The notes: generated from the letters alone by a model not told the origin. A stretch of DNA of 64,000 nucleotides from Shewanella sp. MTB7 (GCF_027571385.1 NZ_CP085636.1:5628501-5692500); one strand, 5' to 3'; counted from the stretch's first letter, positions 10,031 through 18,989 are shown. Numbers and translations: made by a program.

Positions 10031-11703
10031 TGATCCTGTTTCGCTTGATTTTGGATCGCTTTAGTTGGGATAGCTTTAAATAACTTACCGGGGTTTAACT
10101 GGCCTTCGGGATCGAAGGATCTGAAATAACTTTGCAAAGAATCGACCACACGCTCACCTTTCTCTTCAACTAGATAAGCTGCATGATCACTCCCTACCCC
10201 GTGTTGATGACTGATGGTGCCATTGCTCTGAACGATCAATCTTGATGTGGTTGACTTTAACTTTTGCCAGCGGGTATGCGTTTCTTCATAACTGTCAGAT
10301 ACAGGAAACAGATAAGTGGTATAAATGCTGGCTCCATCGCTATAAAGGTGTGACAGATGGGAGAACACGTGCACCTTGCTCTTAGAATCGTCAGCAGTGC
10401 CACACTCGGTTAATCCTTCCCTGAGGCTTTGCTCTATCTTCTGGGTCAACGGCGCGATATTGGACCAGTTAGTGGCGGTCTCTAATGTGTCAATGGCATA
10501 ACCCATCTGCCACAACGTCTCTCTGAGGTAGGGGAAAGCAAAACGCTTATGGGCCCATTTCTTGCCTAAGCTCCGGCCAGTGTTGACGCCCTTAAATTGG
10601 GAAATCACCGCTTTCAAACGCTTATAACTCTGCTTATTAGCCTGTTTATCCCCTGTTATCCCGTAGACCAACATGCATTTATCATCCCCCACGCCTTTAA
10701 GGGCAAGCAACTTAGCCAGCCAATGGCGTTGAGTCTGGGTCGCCGACAAGTAGAGCTGAGTGCTGGTCTCGATACTATTGCTGACTCTAAGCATTGAAAG
10801 TGGCAACCCCTGTTGAATAGCCTCTCTAGCGCAGGCTATTCCCTGCTGCCAGTTAGGCATAAAGGCCACTCCAAAAAACTCCTCTTGGGGCAAACGGCTT
10901 ACTCTAACTTTCACCTCGGTTAAGATGCCTAAATGCCCCTCAGATCCCAGCACCAGTTGACGCCAATCTGGCCCCGCCGATGAAGCCGGTAGCGTCGGAA
11001 TAGAGACTTTGCCCTCAAACGTCTCTATCTCCCCTCCTGCAAACAGGTTTTCAATACGTCCATAACCTAAAGATTGTTGACCACTGGAGCGAGTTACCAC
11101 CCAACCACCTAATGTAGATAGTTCAAATGATTGGGGAAAATGCCCTAAAGTATAGCCTTGTGCCTGCAGCTGGGCTTCCAAAAATGGCCCCTTAACGCCT
11201 GCACCGAACGTGGCGATCTGATCAACCCGATCCAGATCAATCAAACGATTCATCTTACTCATTGAGATGGTTAACACTGGTTTATCGCAGGCACATGGGG
11301 TGATGTGTCCCACCACAGAAGTGCCGCCGCCGTAGGGGATCAACTGCCAGCCTTTCGCTTTGGCTTCTGCCATCAAAATGCGGATATCTTCACTGCTCCT
11401 CGGAAAGGCCACAGCATCGGGAAAGAGATTAAACTCACCACTCTTCATGGCTAACCAGTCCGGTAGACTCTGGCCACGGGCATGGCGCAATCGCACCTCA
11501 GCATCTCGGGTGTAAAGCTCGCTCTCATCGAGTCTAGACTCTGGCACCTTGGCCAGCACCTCATCTAGCGTCGCAACAGGCAAAGGCTTAGCAGGGCCTA
11601 AGGTCTGGGTGATAAAAGTGGCACCATCGGGGGTGAGCGCCAGGCTTTTCTCCCTGTCTCCCCACCCATTCCATTGACGATTATCCTGAAGTGACTTGCC
11701 CAT
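10027..11703 (-). CDS. FAD-binding oxidase resembling alkyldihydroxyacetonephosphate synthase
   Basis: 558-residue flavoprotein of the VAO/PCMH superfamily. The FAD-binding half contains LIPYGGGTSVVGH (around residue 120) and GWVVTRSSGQQSLGYGRIE. The C-terminal half carries features I recognise from alkyl-DHAP synthases: YAIDTLETATNWSNI, HVFSHLSHLYSDGASIYTTY and ISHQHGVGSDHAAYL. The last corresponds to the His-rich active-site HHHGVG region, with the middle His replaced by Gln. Those enzymes swap the acyl chain of acyl-DHAP for a fatty alcohol, forming an ether lipid. D-lactate or glycolate oxidases share the fold, so the role is inferred. It is first gene of the operon, divergent from an AraC regulator. 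Confidence 0.78.
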   Translation of the reverse strand: MGKSLQDNRQWNGWGDREKSLALTPDGATFITQTLGPAKPLPVATLDEVLAKVPESRLDESELYTRDAEVRLRHARGQSLPDWLAMKSGEFNLFPDAVAFPRSSEDIRILMAEAKAKGWQLIPYGGGTSVVGHITPCACDKPVLTISMSKMNRLIDLDRVDQIATFGAGVKGPFLEAQLQAQGYTLGHFPQSFELSTLGGWVVTRSSGQQSLGYGRIENLFAGGEIETFEGKVSIPTLPASSAGPDWRQLVLGSEGHLGILTEVKVRVSRLPQEEFFGVAFMPNWQQGIACAREAIQQGLPLSMLRVSNSIETSTQLYLSATQTQRHWLAKLLALKGVGDDKCMLVYGITGDKQANKQSYKRLKAVISQFKGVNTGRSLGKKWAHKRFAFPYLRETLWQMGYAIDTLETATNWSNIAPLTQKIEQSLREGLTECGTADDSKSKVHVFSHLSHLYSDGASIYTTYLFPVSDSYEETHTRWQKLKSTTSRLIVQSNGTISHQHGVGSDHAAYLVEEKGERVVDSLQSYFRSFDPEGQLNPGKLFKAIPTKAIQNQAKQDQ

Positions 11704-11798
11704 AGTGATTGACCGATTTGCATACAGATGGATTTATCTTACAATGTTGCAACAATTTGTCAGTGACATATATGGACAAGATGAACAGTAGGTGAGCG

Positions 11799-12860
11799 AT
11801 GAATAAACAGCAGGTATCAATAATTAAAGGGCAAAAAAAACCCTCTTTAGGTATGACCTCAATACCACCAGTGCAGCAATTTTTGCAGGCGGCCAGACAC
11901 TGTAAGCTTGATATTTTAAGCGCCCTTGAGCAGGCGGGAATCGAGTTAACCTCCCTCTATCGCACCGATGCCCGCATAAGTGGTGAGCAGTTCCAGCAAC
12001 TGCTCGTTTATCTGATTGAACATTGCCAGCACCCGTTATTTGGCCTCTATAGCGCCCGTTTTATTCAACCGGATCGTTTCTATATTTTGGGTCAGATAGG
12101 ACTCAACTCAAACAATGTTTCTCAGGCTATCATGCAGGCTATGCCGCTGGAACAACTTGTCGGTGACATGGGGATCACAGAGTTAAGAGAACATCCCCAT
12201 GGGCTAAAAATGGTATGGCACTGCCAATACAGCCACCCATTAGTCATCCCACATCTCATCGACAATGTCCTGGCGTCTTGGGTCAATTATGCTCGTTTCC
12301 TGTTAGAGGACAGCCAAGCCTCTCCCATTGAAATTAAGCTGCAGCGATCTCTGCCTACCCCAAGTGAAGTTAAACAGTACCAAACACTCTTTGCCTGCCC
12401 TGTACTGTTTGAGCAGAATGAGAACGCCATACTTATCAGTAAAAACTTACTAATGCGCCCCCTTCCCAGCGGAGACAAGCACCGCTTGCCGCTATTGATG
12501 GCCAGTGCAAAACAGAGACTAGACCATATTGATAAAGCAGATCAGTTACAACTCGCTGTAGCAAGGGTCATTCGCCAGTTGTTACCACAAGGAAAAATTA
12601 ACCGAGAACAGATCGCCGAGCAGCTTCATCTAACAGGACGAACTCTGCAACGTAAGTTACTAAAGCAGGGCATAAGCTATCAAACATTGGTGGATAATAT
12701 TCGCCATGAGATGGCGGATTATTGGCTCACCTGCAGCGAACTGTCAGCAGCTGAAATTGCATTGGAACTCGGCTATAGCGATGTCAGCGTCTTTTTTCGG
12801 GCCTATAAACTCTGGACCGGACACACGCCGAGGCTAAAACGAGAAATACTCAAGTCGTAA
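11799..12860 (+). CDS. AraC-family regulator (arabinose-binding-like N-terminal domain)
   Basis: 353 residues. An N-terminal ligand-binding domain of the Arabinose_bd type found in OruR-like regulators (residues about 20-210) precedes a C-terminal double HTH (residues about 255-350) with REQIAEQLHLTGRTLQRKL and SAAEIALELGYSDVSVFFRAY. GGTGAG precedes the ATG at 11799 by 6 nt. The gene is divergent from, and only 95 bp away from, the alkyl-DHAP-synthase-like gene, so it most likely controls that three-gene operon in response to a substrate or lipid intermediate. Confidence 0.9.
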   Translation: MNKQQVSIIKGQKKPSLGMTSIPPVQQFLQAARHCKLDILSALEQAGIELTSLYRTDARISGEQFQQLLVYLIEHCQHPLFGLYSARFIQPDRFYILGQIGLNSNNVSQAIMQAMPLEQLVGDMGITELREHPHGLKMVWHCQYSHPLVIPHLIDNVLASWVNYARFLLEDSQASPIEIKLQRSLPTPSEVKQYQTLFACPVLFEQNENAILISKNLLMRPLPSGDKHRLPLLMASAKQRLDHIDKADQLQLAVARVIRQLLPQGKINREQIAEQLHLTGRTLQRKLLKQGISYQTLVDNIRHEMADYWLTCSELSAAEIALELGYSDVSVFFRAYKLWTGHTPRLKREILKS

Positions 12861-12959
12861 AATTGCTCTCCAATATGCGTGATCGACACTGTATATTTGA
12901 TCCGTAAGATCTGTCATAACTAGGCTAAATATAAGTTTGCCTAGATCAAGGAATGAGAG

Positions 12960-13904
12960 ATGAAACGGTTCTTTTTTATATTGTTAATTATTAGTCTTAA
13001 TGGCTGCCAAGGTGAAGTAACGAATCAGGCTCTAGGAACCTTAGAGCGAGACAGGGTCTTACTGAGAGCTACCGCCAGTGAAATTATTATCGCGCTTCCT
13101 CAAAAGGAGGGAAATAGAGTTGAACAAGGCGATCTTTTAGTTCAATTCGACACTCGCAAGCAACTCGCTAGAGTCGCTTTCGCTAAGGCTGAAGTTAACA
13201 AGGCCCAAGCCTACTTGCTAAGGCTCACCAACGGCGAGAGACCGGAAGATATCGCCAGTGCACAAGCCAATGTAGCCCGCACTCAAGCCACGCTTATTGA
13301 AGCAAACCAAAGCTATAAACGCAGTTCTAGTCTGCTTAAACAAAAACTCACTAGCCAAGCTACCCAAGACACAGCTAAAGCCAACAAAGATAAAGCTCAA
13401 GCTGAACTCGTGGTCGCCAAAGAGAACCTGAGTAAACTCATTGCCGGCGTACGCGTTGAGGATATCAATCAAGCAAAAGCCGCTCTGGATGCCAGCATAG
13501 CTAACCTGTCTTTAGAGGAGCAAACCTTAGATGATTTGAGCGTCATTGCCACACGCAGCGGTCGGCTGGACAGCCTGCCTTTTAATCTGGGGGAACGTGT
13601 ACCGGCGAGTGCCGTGATCGTAGCTATCCAAGCCGATAATGCTCCCTACGCTCGAGTCTATATCCCCGAGCCCTATATGGCTAAGCTCACCATAGGTCAA
13701 CAGATGCAGGTACGAGTCGATGGGATCGAAACCGAGTTTACTGGCACCCTACGTCGTCTCAGTAAAGAGCCTGCGTTCACGCCCTATTACGCACTCAATC
13801 AGCAGGACAGATCCCGTCTGGTCTTCCTTGCTGAAATCGATCTCGGCAGTGATGCCGACAACTTACCCACAGGGATCCCCTCGCAAGTGGATCTTCCCCG
13901 ATGA
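12960..13904 (+). CDS. HlyD-family periplasmic adaptor lipoprotein of an ABC exporter
   Basis: 314 residues. The N-terminus MKRFFFILLIISLNGC ends in a lipobox (LNGC, Cys16), so the protein is probably a lipoprotein facing the periplasm. A biotinyl-lipoyl-like half motif (EGNRVEQGDLLVQFDTRK), a long Ala/Gln/Lys-rich coiled-coil hairpin (about 70-180) and the second lipoyl half (VIATRSGRLDSLPFNLGERVPAS) follow in the usual order. It overlaps the ATPase gene by 4 bp. The arrangement is like YbhG-YbhF-YbhSR multidrug/xenobiotic exporters. Confidence 0.88.
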   Translation: MKRFFFILLIISLNGCQGEVTNQALGTLERDRVLLRATASEIIIALPQKEGNRVEQGDLLVQFDTRKQLARVAFAKAEVNKAQAYLLRLTNGERPEDIASAQANVARTQATLIEANQSYKRSSSLLKQKLTSQATQDTAKANKDKAQAELVVAKENLSKLIAGVRVEDINQAKAALDASIANLSLEEQTLDDLSVIATRSGRLDSLPFNLGERVPASAVIVAIQADNAPYARVYIPEPYMAKLTIGQQMQVRVDGIETEFTGTLRRLSKEPAFTPYYALNQQDRSRLVFLAEIDLGSDADNLPTGIPSQVDLPR

Positions 13905-14875
13905 GAAGTTCCGATCAACGTGATGATTTAGCTATCGATGCTAAAGGGATCACTAAAAAATTTGGCCAACTGGCTGCAGTTTCAAACATGAATCTGCAAG
14001 TGCCTAAAGGCCATATCTATGGTTTTCTTGGCCCTAACGGCTGCGGAAAGTCCACCAGCATTCGGATGCTAACCGGACTGCTCACCCCCAGTGCAGGCAC
14101 AATTGAAGTATTGGGCATGTCGATCCCCAAGCAGGCCGAAGCGCTCAGGTTACGGATCGGCTATATGACGCAAAAATTTTCCCTCTATGACGATCTTACC
14201 GTTAAGGAGAACCTAGAGTTTATCGCCCAGATCTACTGCCTCAGTCCCAATGATAGCCGCAAAAAAATTGATCAATTACTCAGTACTTATAATCTGATCA
14301 AACAGCAAAAGCAGTTTGCTGGCACCTTAAGTGGTGGCCAGAAACAGCGACTATCACTTGCTTGTGCTTGTCTTAACGATCCTGAACTTTTATTTCTTGA
14401 TGAGCCCACCTCAGCGGTAGATCCTCAGAATCGTCGCGATTTTTGGGAACAGTTATTTGATCTCTCTGAAACTGGCACCAGCATCTTAGTCACTACCCAC
14501 TACATGGATGAAGCCGAACGCTGTCATGCTCTCGCCATTATGGAACAAGGATTTATTCGCGCCAATGGCAGTCCCAACGAACTAATGCAACAGATGGGGG
14601 CAAATGTACTCGAGGTCGGTCACTCAAATTTAAGGCAGCTCAAGAACACGCTTATGGCCTTTAAGGAGATCAAATCTGCCGCCCAGCTGGGATCTTGCTT
14701 ACGGGTCTTAGTTGATGACAAGATTCTTGATCCCGATGCTTGGTTAAGACAGGCGCTGCCTGAGCTTAAACAAGCAGAGATAAGACTCACCCCACCTAAT
14801 CTCGAAGATGTGTTTGTCACCGTCACAGGCCAGCAGAGTGCCGAGCCGTCAGCTCCTGAACTGGAGGGATCATGA
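13901..14875 (+). CDS. ABC exporter ATP-binding protein
   Basis: 324-residue single-domain ATPase. Walker A is GPNGCGKST (around residue 48), the Q-loop region is YMTQKFSLYDD, the signature is LSGGQKQR, Walker B is LLFLDEPTSAVD and the switch His is in TTHYMDEAERC. The C-terminal extension (PPNLEDVFVTVTG) is typical of drug and lipid exporters of the YbhF/DrrA type, although YbhF itself has two ATPase domains. It is coupled by a 4-bp overlap to the adaptor and followed by the permease gene. Substrate unknown. Confidence 0.92.
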   Translation: MRSSDQRDDLAIDAKGITKKFGQLAAVSNMNLQVPKGHIYGFLGPNGCGKSTSIRMLTGLLTPSAGTIEVLGMSIPKQAEALRLRIGYMTQKFSLYDDLTVKENLEFIAQIYCLSPNDSRKKIDQLLSTYNLIKQQKQFAGTLSGGQKQRLSLACACLNDPELLFLDEPTSAVDPQNRRDFWEQLFDLSETGTSILVTTHYMDEAERCHALAIMEQGFIRANGSPNELMQQMGANVLEVGHSNLRQLKNTLMAFKEIKSAAQLGSCLRVLVDDKILDPDAWLRQALPELKQAEIRLTPPNLEDVFVTVTGQQSAEPSAPELEGS

Positions 14876-14876
14876 T

Positions 14877-15032
14877 ATGTCGGTTATAAACAGCTTACGT
14901 CGTATCAAAGCGATCACCGTCAAAGCCATTACAGTCAAGGAAAGCCGGCAGCTTAAACGGAAGCGAATTACCTTTGGTATGAATGAGGTGATGATCCCGC
15001 TTGGATCAGAGGGGTTCATATGTCGATTATAA
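14877..15032 (+). pseudogene. Truncated, diverged duplicate of the permease 5' end
   Basis: 51-codon ORF starting MSVINSLRRIKAITVK, almost the same as the start of the intact permease 143 bp downstream (MSIINSLRRIKAITVK). The copy has an extra AITVK repeat, continues RQLKRKRITFGMNEVMIPLG, then leaves homology and stops just after the intact gene's ATG. It keeps a good Shine-Dalgarno (GGAGGG). The sequence shows a partial tandem duplication or the remnant of a second permease gene. It may now act as a translated leader overlapping the intact start by 13 nt. Confidence 0.8.
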
Positions 15033-16123
15033 ACAGTTTACGCAGAATCAAGGCGATCACCGTCAAAGAGATTAGACAATTGAAGCGAGACAAGATCACC
15101 TTCGGCATGGTGGTTATGATCCCCTTGATCCAACTGCTGCTATTTGGTTACGCCATCAATACCGATGTGCGCAACATACCTGTAGCCATTGTCGATCAAA
15201 GTGATTCAGCCGCAGGTCGCTGGATTGTAGAAGCGATCAAGGTGACTCAAGTGGTGTCGGTCGAGGCCTATTATAAAACCAGTACCGAAGCGATTGCCGC
15301 GATCACCCGAGGCGAAATACGGGCTGCACTTATTCTGCCGCCCAACCTTACTGAAAAACTGGCCAATGATGAAACCTTAGGCCAGTGGATCGTCGACGGA
15401 TCTGACACCATGATAGCTGGCGCCATGATGCAGTTACGTAATATGCCACTGGATCAGATCACAGGCATAGACACTCAAAGACCATCCCGCTTCGAGGTCG
15501 CCCTTTTCTATAATCCGGAGCAGCGATCTGCGGTCAATATTGTACCAGGACTTATTGCGGTCATCTTGACCATGACCATGATCATGTTCACTTCGGCCGC
15601 CATCGTCCGCGAACGAGAAAAGGGTAATTTGGAGCTGTTGATCACCACGCCAATCAAGCCATTGGAGTTAATGCTTGGCAAAATTTTACCCTACATTATT
15701 GTCGGTTTGATTCAGATGACGATCATTTTAGGATTAGGCCATTATATATTCGATGTCCCTATCAATGGCGATATCACACAGCTTCTGCTGGGCACCTTAC
15801 TCTTTATCGCCGCAAGCTTAACCTTAGGTTTAATCATCTCGACCATAGCCCGTACTCAGCTACAGGCGATGCAGATGACCATCTTTATCATCTTGCCAAC
15901 CATCTTACTGTCAGGCTTTATGTTCCCCTTCGAAGCGATGCCTAAACCTGCTCAATGGATCGCTGAAATCTTACCTGCCACTCACTTTATGCGCATCATA
16001 CGCGCTGTGGTACTCAGGGGGGGAGAGGTAAGCGATATGCCATTCGATGCACTTTGGCTTATCGGCTTTACGATTATCGGCATTATTATCGCTTCGATGC
16101 GATTTAATAAACGCCTGGATTAA
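15020..16123 (+). CDS. ABC-2 type exporter permease
   Basis: 367 residues: one N-terminal membrane segment (MVVMIPLIQLLLFGYAI), a large external domain (about residues 45-175), then five further hydrophobic segments, including a GNLELLITTPIKPLELMLGK amphipathic stretch before the second. This is the usual ABC2_membrane_3 layout of YbhR/YbhS-like exporters. AGAGGGG lies 6 nt before the ATG. Related exporters usually have two permease genes; only one is intact here. The stop codon TAA shares its last base with the start of a repeat element. Confidence 0.9.
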   Translation: MSIINSLRRIKAITVKEIRQLKRDKITFGMVVMIPLIQLLLFGYAINTDVRNIPVAIVDQSDSAAGRWIVEAIKVTQVVSVEAYYKTSTEAIAAITRGEIRAALILPPNLTEKLANDETLGQWIVDGSDTMIAGAMMQLRNMPLDQITGIDTQRPSRFEVALFYNPEQRSAVNIVPGLIAVILTMTMIMFTSAAIVREREKGNLELLITTPIKPLELMLGKILPYIIVGLIQMTIILGLGHYIFDVPINGDITQLLLGTLLFIAASLTLGLIISTIARTQLQAMQMTIFIILPTILLSGFMFPFEAMPKPAQWIAEILPATHFMRIIRAVVLRGGEVSDMPFDALWLIGFTIIGIIIASMRFNKRLD

Positions 16124-16388
16124 TACCAATCAGTATAAGAAAGTGATCTACTCAGTGCGGCTTTTGGCAAACTTATTCAAGGCGAATGGATGACGCAATG
16201 GTTATTCCCTTGTGAGTTCATTCAACGAAGAAGTAGGTAGCCAAAAACACACCCAAAGGGCGAGTTTTAGCGGTTCTGATGCTGTGTTAACGAGCTTAAC
16301 CGTAGAATAACTATGCTTCTCACTCGTTGCCTTACCTCAGAAGCGCTAAACTCTCGCTGAGCGATCACATCTTTATACTGATCGGTAT
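16123..16388. repeat. MITE-like inverted-repeat element (266 bp)
   Basis: The ends are imperfect inverted repeats of about 26 bp: ATACCAATCAGTATAAGAAA... on the left and the complement ATACCGATCAGTATAAAGAT... on the right. The interior has no credible gene. It is the same length as, and shares ATACCAA termini with, the element at 39299. The left end coincides with the last base of the permease stop codon, and the right end sits just before the terminator at 16397. Confidence 0.75.
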
Positions 16389-16396
16389 AATACCAA

Positions 16397-16424
16397 TAAA
16401 AAAGCGCCTTTCGGCGCTTTTTCT
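16397..16424. terminator. Bidirectional intrinsic terminator
   Basis: AAAAAAGCGCC, loop TTTC, then GGCGCTTTTTT. It has an A-tract on one side and a T-tract on the other, so it can serve both the permease (plus) and the alanine symporter (minus), which converge here. Confidence 0.9.
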
Positions 16425-16453
16425 TCTATTGATGCTTGTTAACTTAAGGTTAG

Positions 16454-17833
16454 TTAAACTTTCGCCTTCTCTTTCTCATCATCTGCGCGCTTTTCAGCAA
16501 AGTACTCACGAGTCAGGGTAAACACCACAGGACTCAATAGAACCAGTGCGATCAAGTTAGGCAACGCCATCATGGCATTGAGAGTATCGGCCAGCAGCCA
16601 GATGAAATCCAGTGAGCTTATCGCCCCCAGAGGTACGGCCAAAATCCATAACACTCTAAAAGGTTTCACCGCTTTAATACCCAGTAGATACTGGACACAT
16701 TTTTCACTGTATACACTCCAACCTAAAATGGTAGTGAAAGCAAACACAGACAGAGCAATAGCTACAATATAGTTACCCATTGGCAAGGCTGTTGAGAATG
16801 CGAGTGAAGTCAAGGACGCACCGTTTTCACCTGAAGTCCATGCACCCGAAACAATAATCGCCAGACCTGTGATACTACACACAATCAAGGTATCGATAAA
16901 TGTCCCCAGCATAGCCACTAATCCTTGACCTACTGGACTGTTAGTCTGCGCCGAAGCATGGGCAATTGGAGCACTACCAAGGCCCGCCTCATTGGAGAAC
17001 ACACCGCGCGCGACACCAAAGCGAATGGCAGCCCACACCGCAGCACCGGCAAAACCACCTTGAGCAGCGACGGGATTGAAAGCACTGTGAACGATAAGCA
17101 CAATCGCATCAGGAATTTCTGCAGCGTTCACCACTAATACAGCTAGACCCGCAGTGATATAAAACAGAGTCATCAAGGGAACCAGCTTACCTGCTACGTC
17201 AGCAATACGCTTAATTCCGCCCATCAACACGGCACCCACCAGTACCATCAATACTAGGCCTGTCACCCACGTTGGCACACCAAAGTTACTGCTTAAGGCA
17301 TCAGCAACTGAATTCGACTGAACCGTGTTACCAATTCCAAAACCAGCAAATGAGCCAAACAGCGCAAATGCAGTACCTAACCAGGTCCACTTACTGCTCA
17401 AACCGTTTTTAATGTAATACATGGGACCACCGATGTGGTTTCCATTGGCATCAACTTCACGATATTTAACCGCCAGAACAGCCTCGGCAAACTTAGTCGC
17501 CATGCCGACTAATGCGGTACACCACATCCAAAAAAGCGCACCTGGTCCACCAATAAAGATCGCAGTAGCCACACCGGCAATGTTACCAGTACCGATAGTG
17601 GCCGATAACGAGGTCATCAATGCATTAAAGGGACTTATCTCTCCCTCTACTTTCTTATCTTTATCTGGGATACGACCAGACCAAAGTAGTTTAAAGCCTG
17701 TACCAAGCTTTAAAATCGGCATAAGTTTCAACCCTATAGAGAGAAACAAACCCACACCTAAAATCATGACAAGCATAGGAGTACCCCATACAAAGCCATT
17801 GATCATACTGACAAACTCAGTAATTCCTTCCAT
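16454..17833 (-). CDS. Sodium:alanine/glycine symporter, AGCS family
   Basis: 459-residue inner-membrane transporter with about 10-11 hydrophobic segments. Family hallmarks include GTGNIAGVATAIFIGGPGALFWMW (read in pieces, about residues 80-105), GGPMYYIKNGL and RGVFSNEAGLGSAPIAHA. It imports alanine or glycine with sodium. GAGGTTTGA precedes the ATG at 17833. The upstream region is shared with the small leader-like ORF on the plus strand. Length and motifs are normal for the family. Confidence 0.93.
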   Translation of the reverse strand: MEGITEFVSMINGFVWGTPMLVMILGVGLFLSIGLKLMPILKLGTGFKLLWSGRIPDKDKKVEGEISPFNALMTSLSATIGTGNIAGVATAIFIGGPGALFWMWCTALVGMATKFAEAVLAVKYREVDANGNHIGGPMYYIKNGLSSKWTWLGTAFALFGSFAGFGIGNTVQSNSVADALSSNFGVPTWVTGLVLMVLVGAVLMGGIKRIADVAGKLVPLMTLFYITAGLAVLVVNAAEIPDAIVLIVHSAFNPVAAQGGFAGAAVWAAIRFGVARGVFSNEAGLGSAPIAHASAQTNSPVGQGLVAMLGTFIDTLIVCSITGLAIIVSGAWTSGENGASLTSLAFSTALPMGNYIVAIALSVFAFTTILGWSVYSEKCVQYLLGIKAVKPFRVLWILAVPLGAISSLDFIWLLADTLNAMMALPNLIALVLLSPVVFTLTREYFAEKRADDEKEKAKV

Positions 17834-17950
17834 TCAAACCTCGTCGATGCTTATCATTATTATTTTATTAATTCCGTGAGCTAGCGCTGGAATTTATTAT
17901 TTAATATTCAGAGTACAACGAAAAGAGCACAAAATGAAAGGAGGATCTTG

Positions 17951-17998
17951 ATGACAAAAATATTAACTAAAGACCTATGTTCAAGCCCAGCCTCTTAA
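17951..17998 (+). other. Candidate 15-residue leader-like ORF with strong ribosome-binding site
   Basis: AAAGGAGG lies 6 nt before an ATG opening MTKILTKDLCSSPAS and a TAA. The 3' end of this ORF overlaps the left arm of a long stem-loop (17982-18027). No plus-strand gene follows for nearly 5 kb, so if real it would be a free-standing peptide or small RNA rather than an attenuator of a downstream gene. Confidence 0.3.
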
Positions 17999-18027
17999 AC
18001 TTGGTAGAGTTCAAGAGGCTGGGCTTG
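17982..18027. repeat. Long perfect inverted repeat (15-bp arms)
   Basis: CAAGCCCAGCCTCTT and AAGAGGCTGGGCTTG are perfect complements separated by 16 nt. It lies between the SMR gene (minus, ends 18115) and the start of the alanine symporter. Neither strand shows a clean U-tract next to it, so a terminator is possible but not assured; a stable RNA structure is the alternative. Confidence 0.6.
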
Positions 18028-18114
18028 TCAATATTGCAGAAGCTATATTTTGAGCTTACTTACAGAATCCTATACGTTATCTGCAAGGTCACATTATTGT
18101 TGGAATGGGTATTT

Positions 18115-18441
18115 CTAATGAGAGTGTCCCTGTGAAACATTAATCAGCATTACACCACCAGCGACCAGTAACATACCAATCCAAGCCGTTGCGTCCAGAT
18201 GCTGACGATAGAGCAGCGCCGACAGCAAGGTAACTGTCACGATAGCGAGTCCAGCCCACAGGGCATGCACAACACCAACGGGCATGCCTTTCATTGCCTG
18301 ACCTAGAAAAATAAATGCCGTTAAATGACCCAAGATAACTAACGCTGCCGGAAGTGGTCGAGTGAATCCATCGGTAGCTTTGAGTGCCACATGAGATAAA
18401 GCTTCAGCTACAACGCCTAACATTAGGAAAATCCAACTCAT
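18115..18441 (-). CDS. Small multidrug resistance (SMR) family transporter
   Basis: 108 residues, four transmembrane helices. Helix 1 (WIFLMLGVVAEALSHVALK) carries the membrane-embedded Glu essential in EmrE-type proteins. VVHALWAGLAIVTV matches the helix-3 dimer region, and AWIGMLLVAGGVMLINV is helix 4. The ATG at 18441 is preferred over GTG at 18450 because AAGGTG lies 7 nt before it. A copy of the formaldehyde-cluster dyad (18552-18565) lies about 110 bp upstream, so it may belong to the same regulon. The substrate (quaternary ammonium, guanidinium or other) is unknown. Confidence 0.9.
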   Translation of the reverse strand: MSWIFLMLGVVAEALSHVALKATDGFTRPLPAALVILGHLTAFIFLGQAMKGMPVGVVHALWAGLAIVTVTLLSALLYRQHLDATAWIGMLLVAGGVMLINVSQGHSH

Positions 18442-18551
18442 GATATACACCTTAAAAGTAAAAAAAAGCAGCAGGTCAGCCCACTGTATTGGTTATCGCT
18501 ATTATATTTTATTTATTGCAGATGATAATTGCGCTAATAAGCAAATGACTT

Positions 18552-18565
18552 TTACTCATTGGTAA
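18552..18565. promoter_or_regulatory. Regulon dyad, copy 1 (upstream of the SMR gene)
   Basis: TTAC-TCATTG-GTAA within a longer conserved block, ACTTTTAC-N6-GTAATAATC, preceded by GCAAATG. Four related copies occur at 21174, 21785, about 22770 and 24989, all within the formaldehyde gene cluster. Inferred binding site for the LysR regulator at 22926. Confidence 0.55.
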
Positions 18566-18601
18566 TAATCTATGCCCAAGCGACTTTGACACTATGAGAT
18601 A

Positions 18602-18868
18602 TATACCCAAGCTACCTCAAGATGCTCGTTTCAGAGCTCCCGTAGGATAGCTGAACAAGGCAGTGATTGAGGATAATGGTTATTCCCTTGTCGATATCAC
18701 TAACGCAGTGCAGGGATCCTACGGGAACTCCCGTAGGGCACGGCGAGAAGCAACATTTTTCTGTGTTATGAAATATTGAATTAGAATAACTAGTCCTACT
18801 ATTTCATGCCTTGAACTCTGTCACTTCTCGACATGCTGAATCCTGCATCTTGAAGTTGTTTGGGTATA
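18602..18868. repeat. MITE-like inverted-repeat element (267 bp)
   Basis: Terminal inverted repeats of 24 bp: TATACCCAAGCTACCTCAAG... on the left and the complement TATACCCAAACAACTTCAAG... on the right, both continuing ATGC. The interior contains a short perfect hairpin (CCTACGGGA / TCCCGTAGG, 18718-18737) and no convincing gene. It separates the SMR gene from frmB. Confidence 0.8.
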
Positions 18869-18922
18869 GAATTCAGTGGTCATTTCCTGGTCGTCTGGGT
18901 ATTTTTACGCAGTTGAAAACAA

Positions 18923-18954
18923 AAAAGGTGTCTCCAAAAATGGGGACACCTTTT
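18923..18954. terminator. Bidirectional intrinsic terminator after frmB
   Basis: AAAAGGTGTCTCC paired with GGGGACACCTTTT (one wobble), six-base loop, with T-runs on both sides. On the minus strand it follows the frmB stop by about 35 bp. Confidence 0.85.
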
Positions 18955-18989
18955 CTTTTAAACATCTTCTCTAACTGGCGATTATTTTA

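Noticed and set aside
14808..15032. 75-codon plus-strand ORF starting MCLSPSQAS.
   Set aside because: Its first part overlaps the ATPase gene in another frame; only the segment from 14877, homologous to the permease start, is meaningful.
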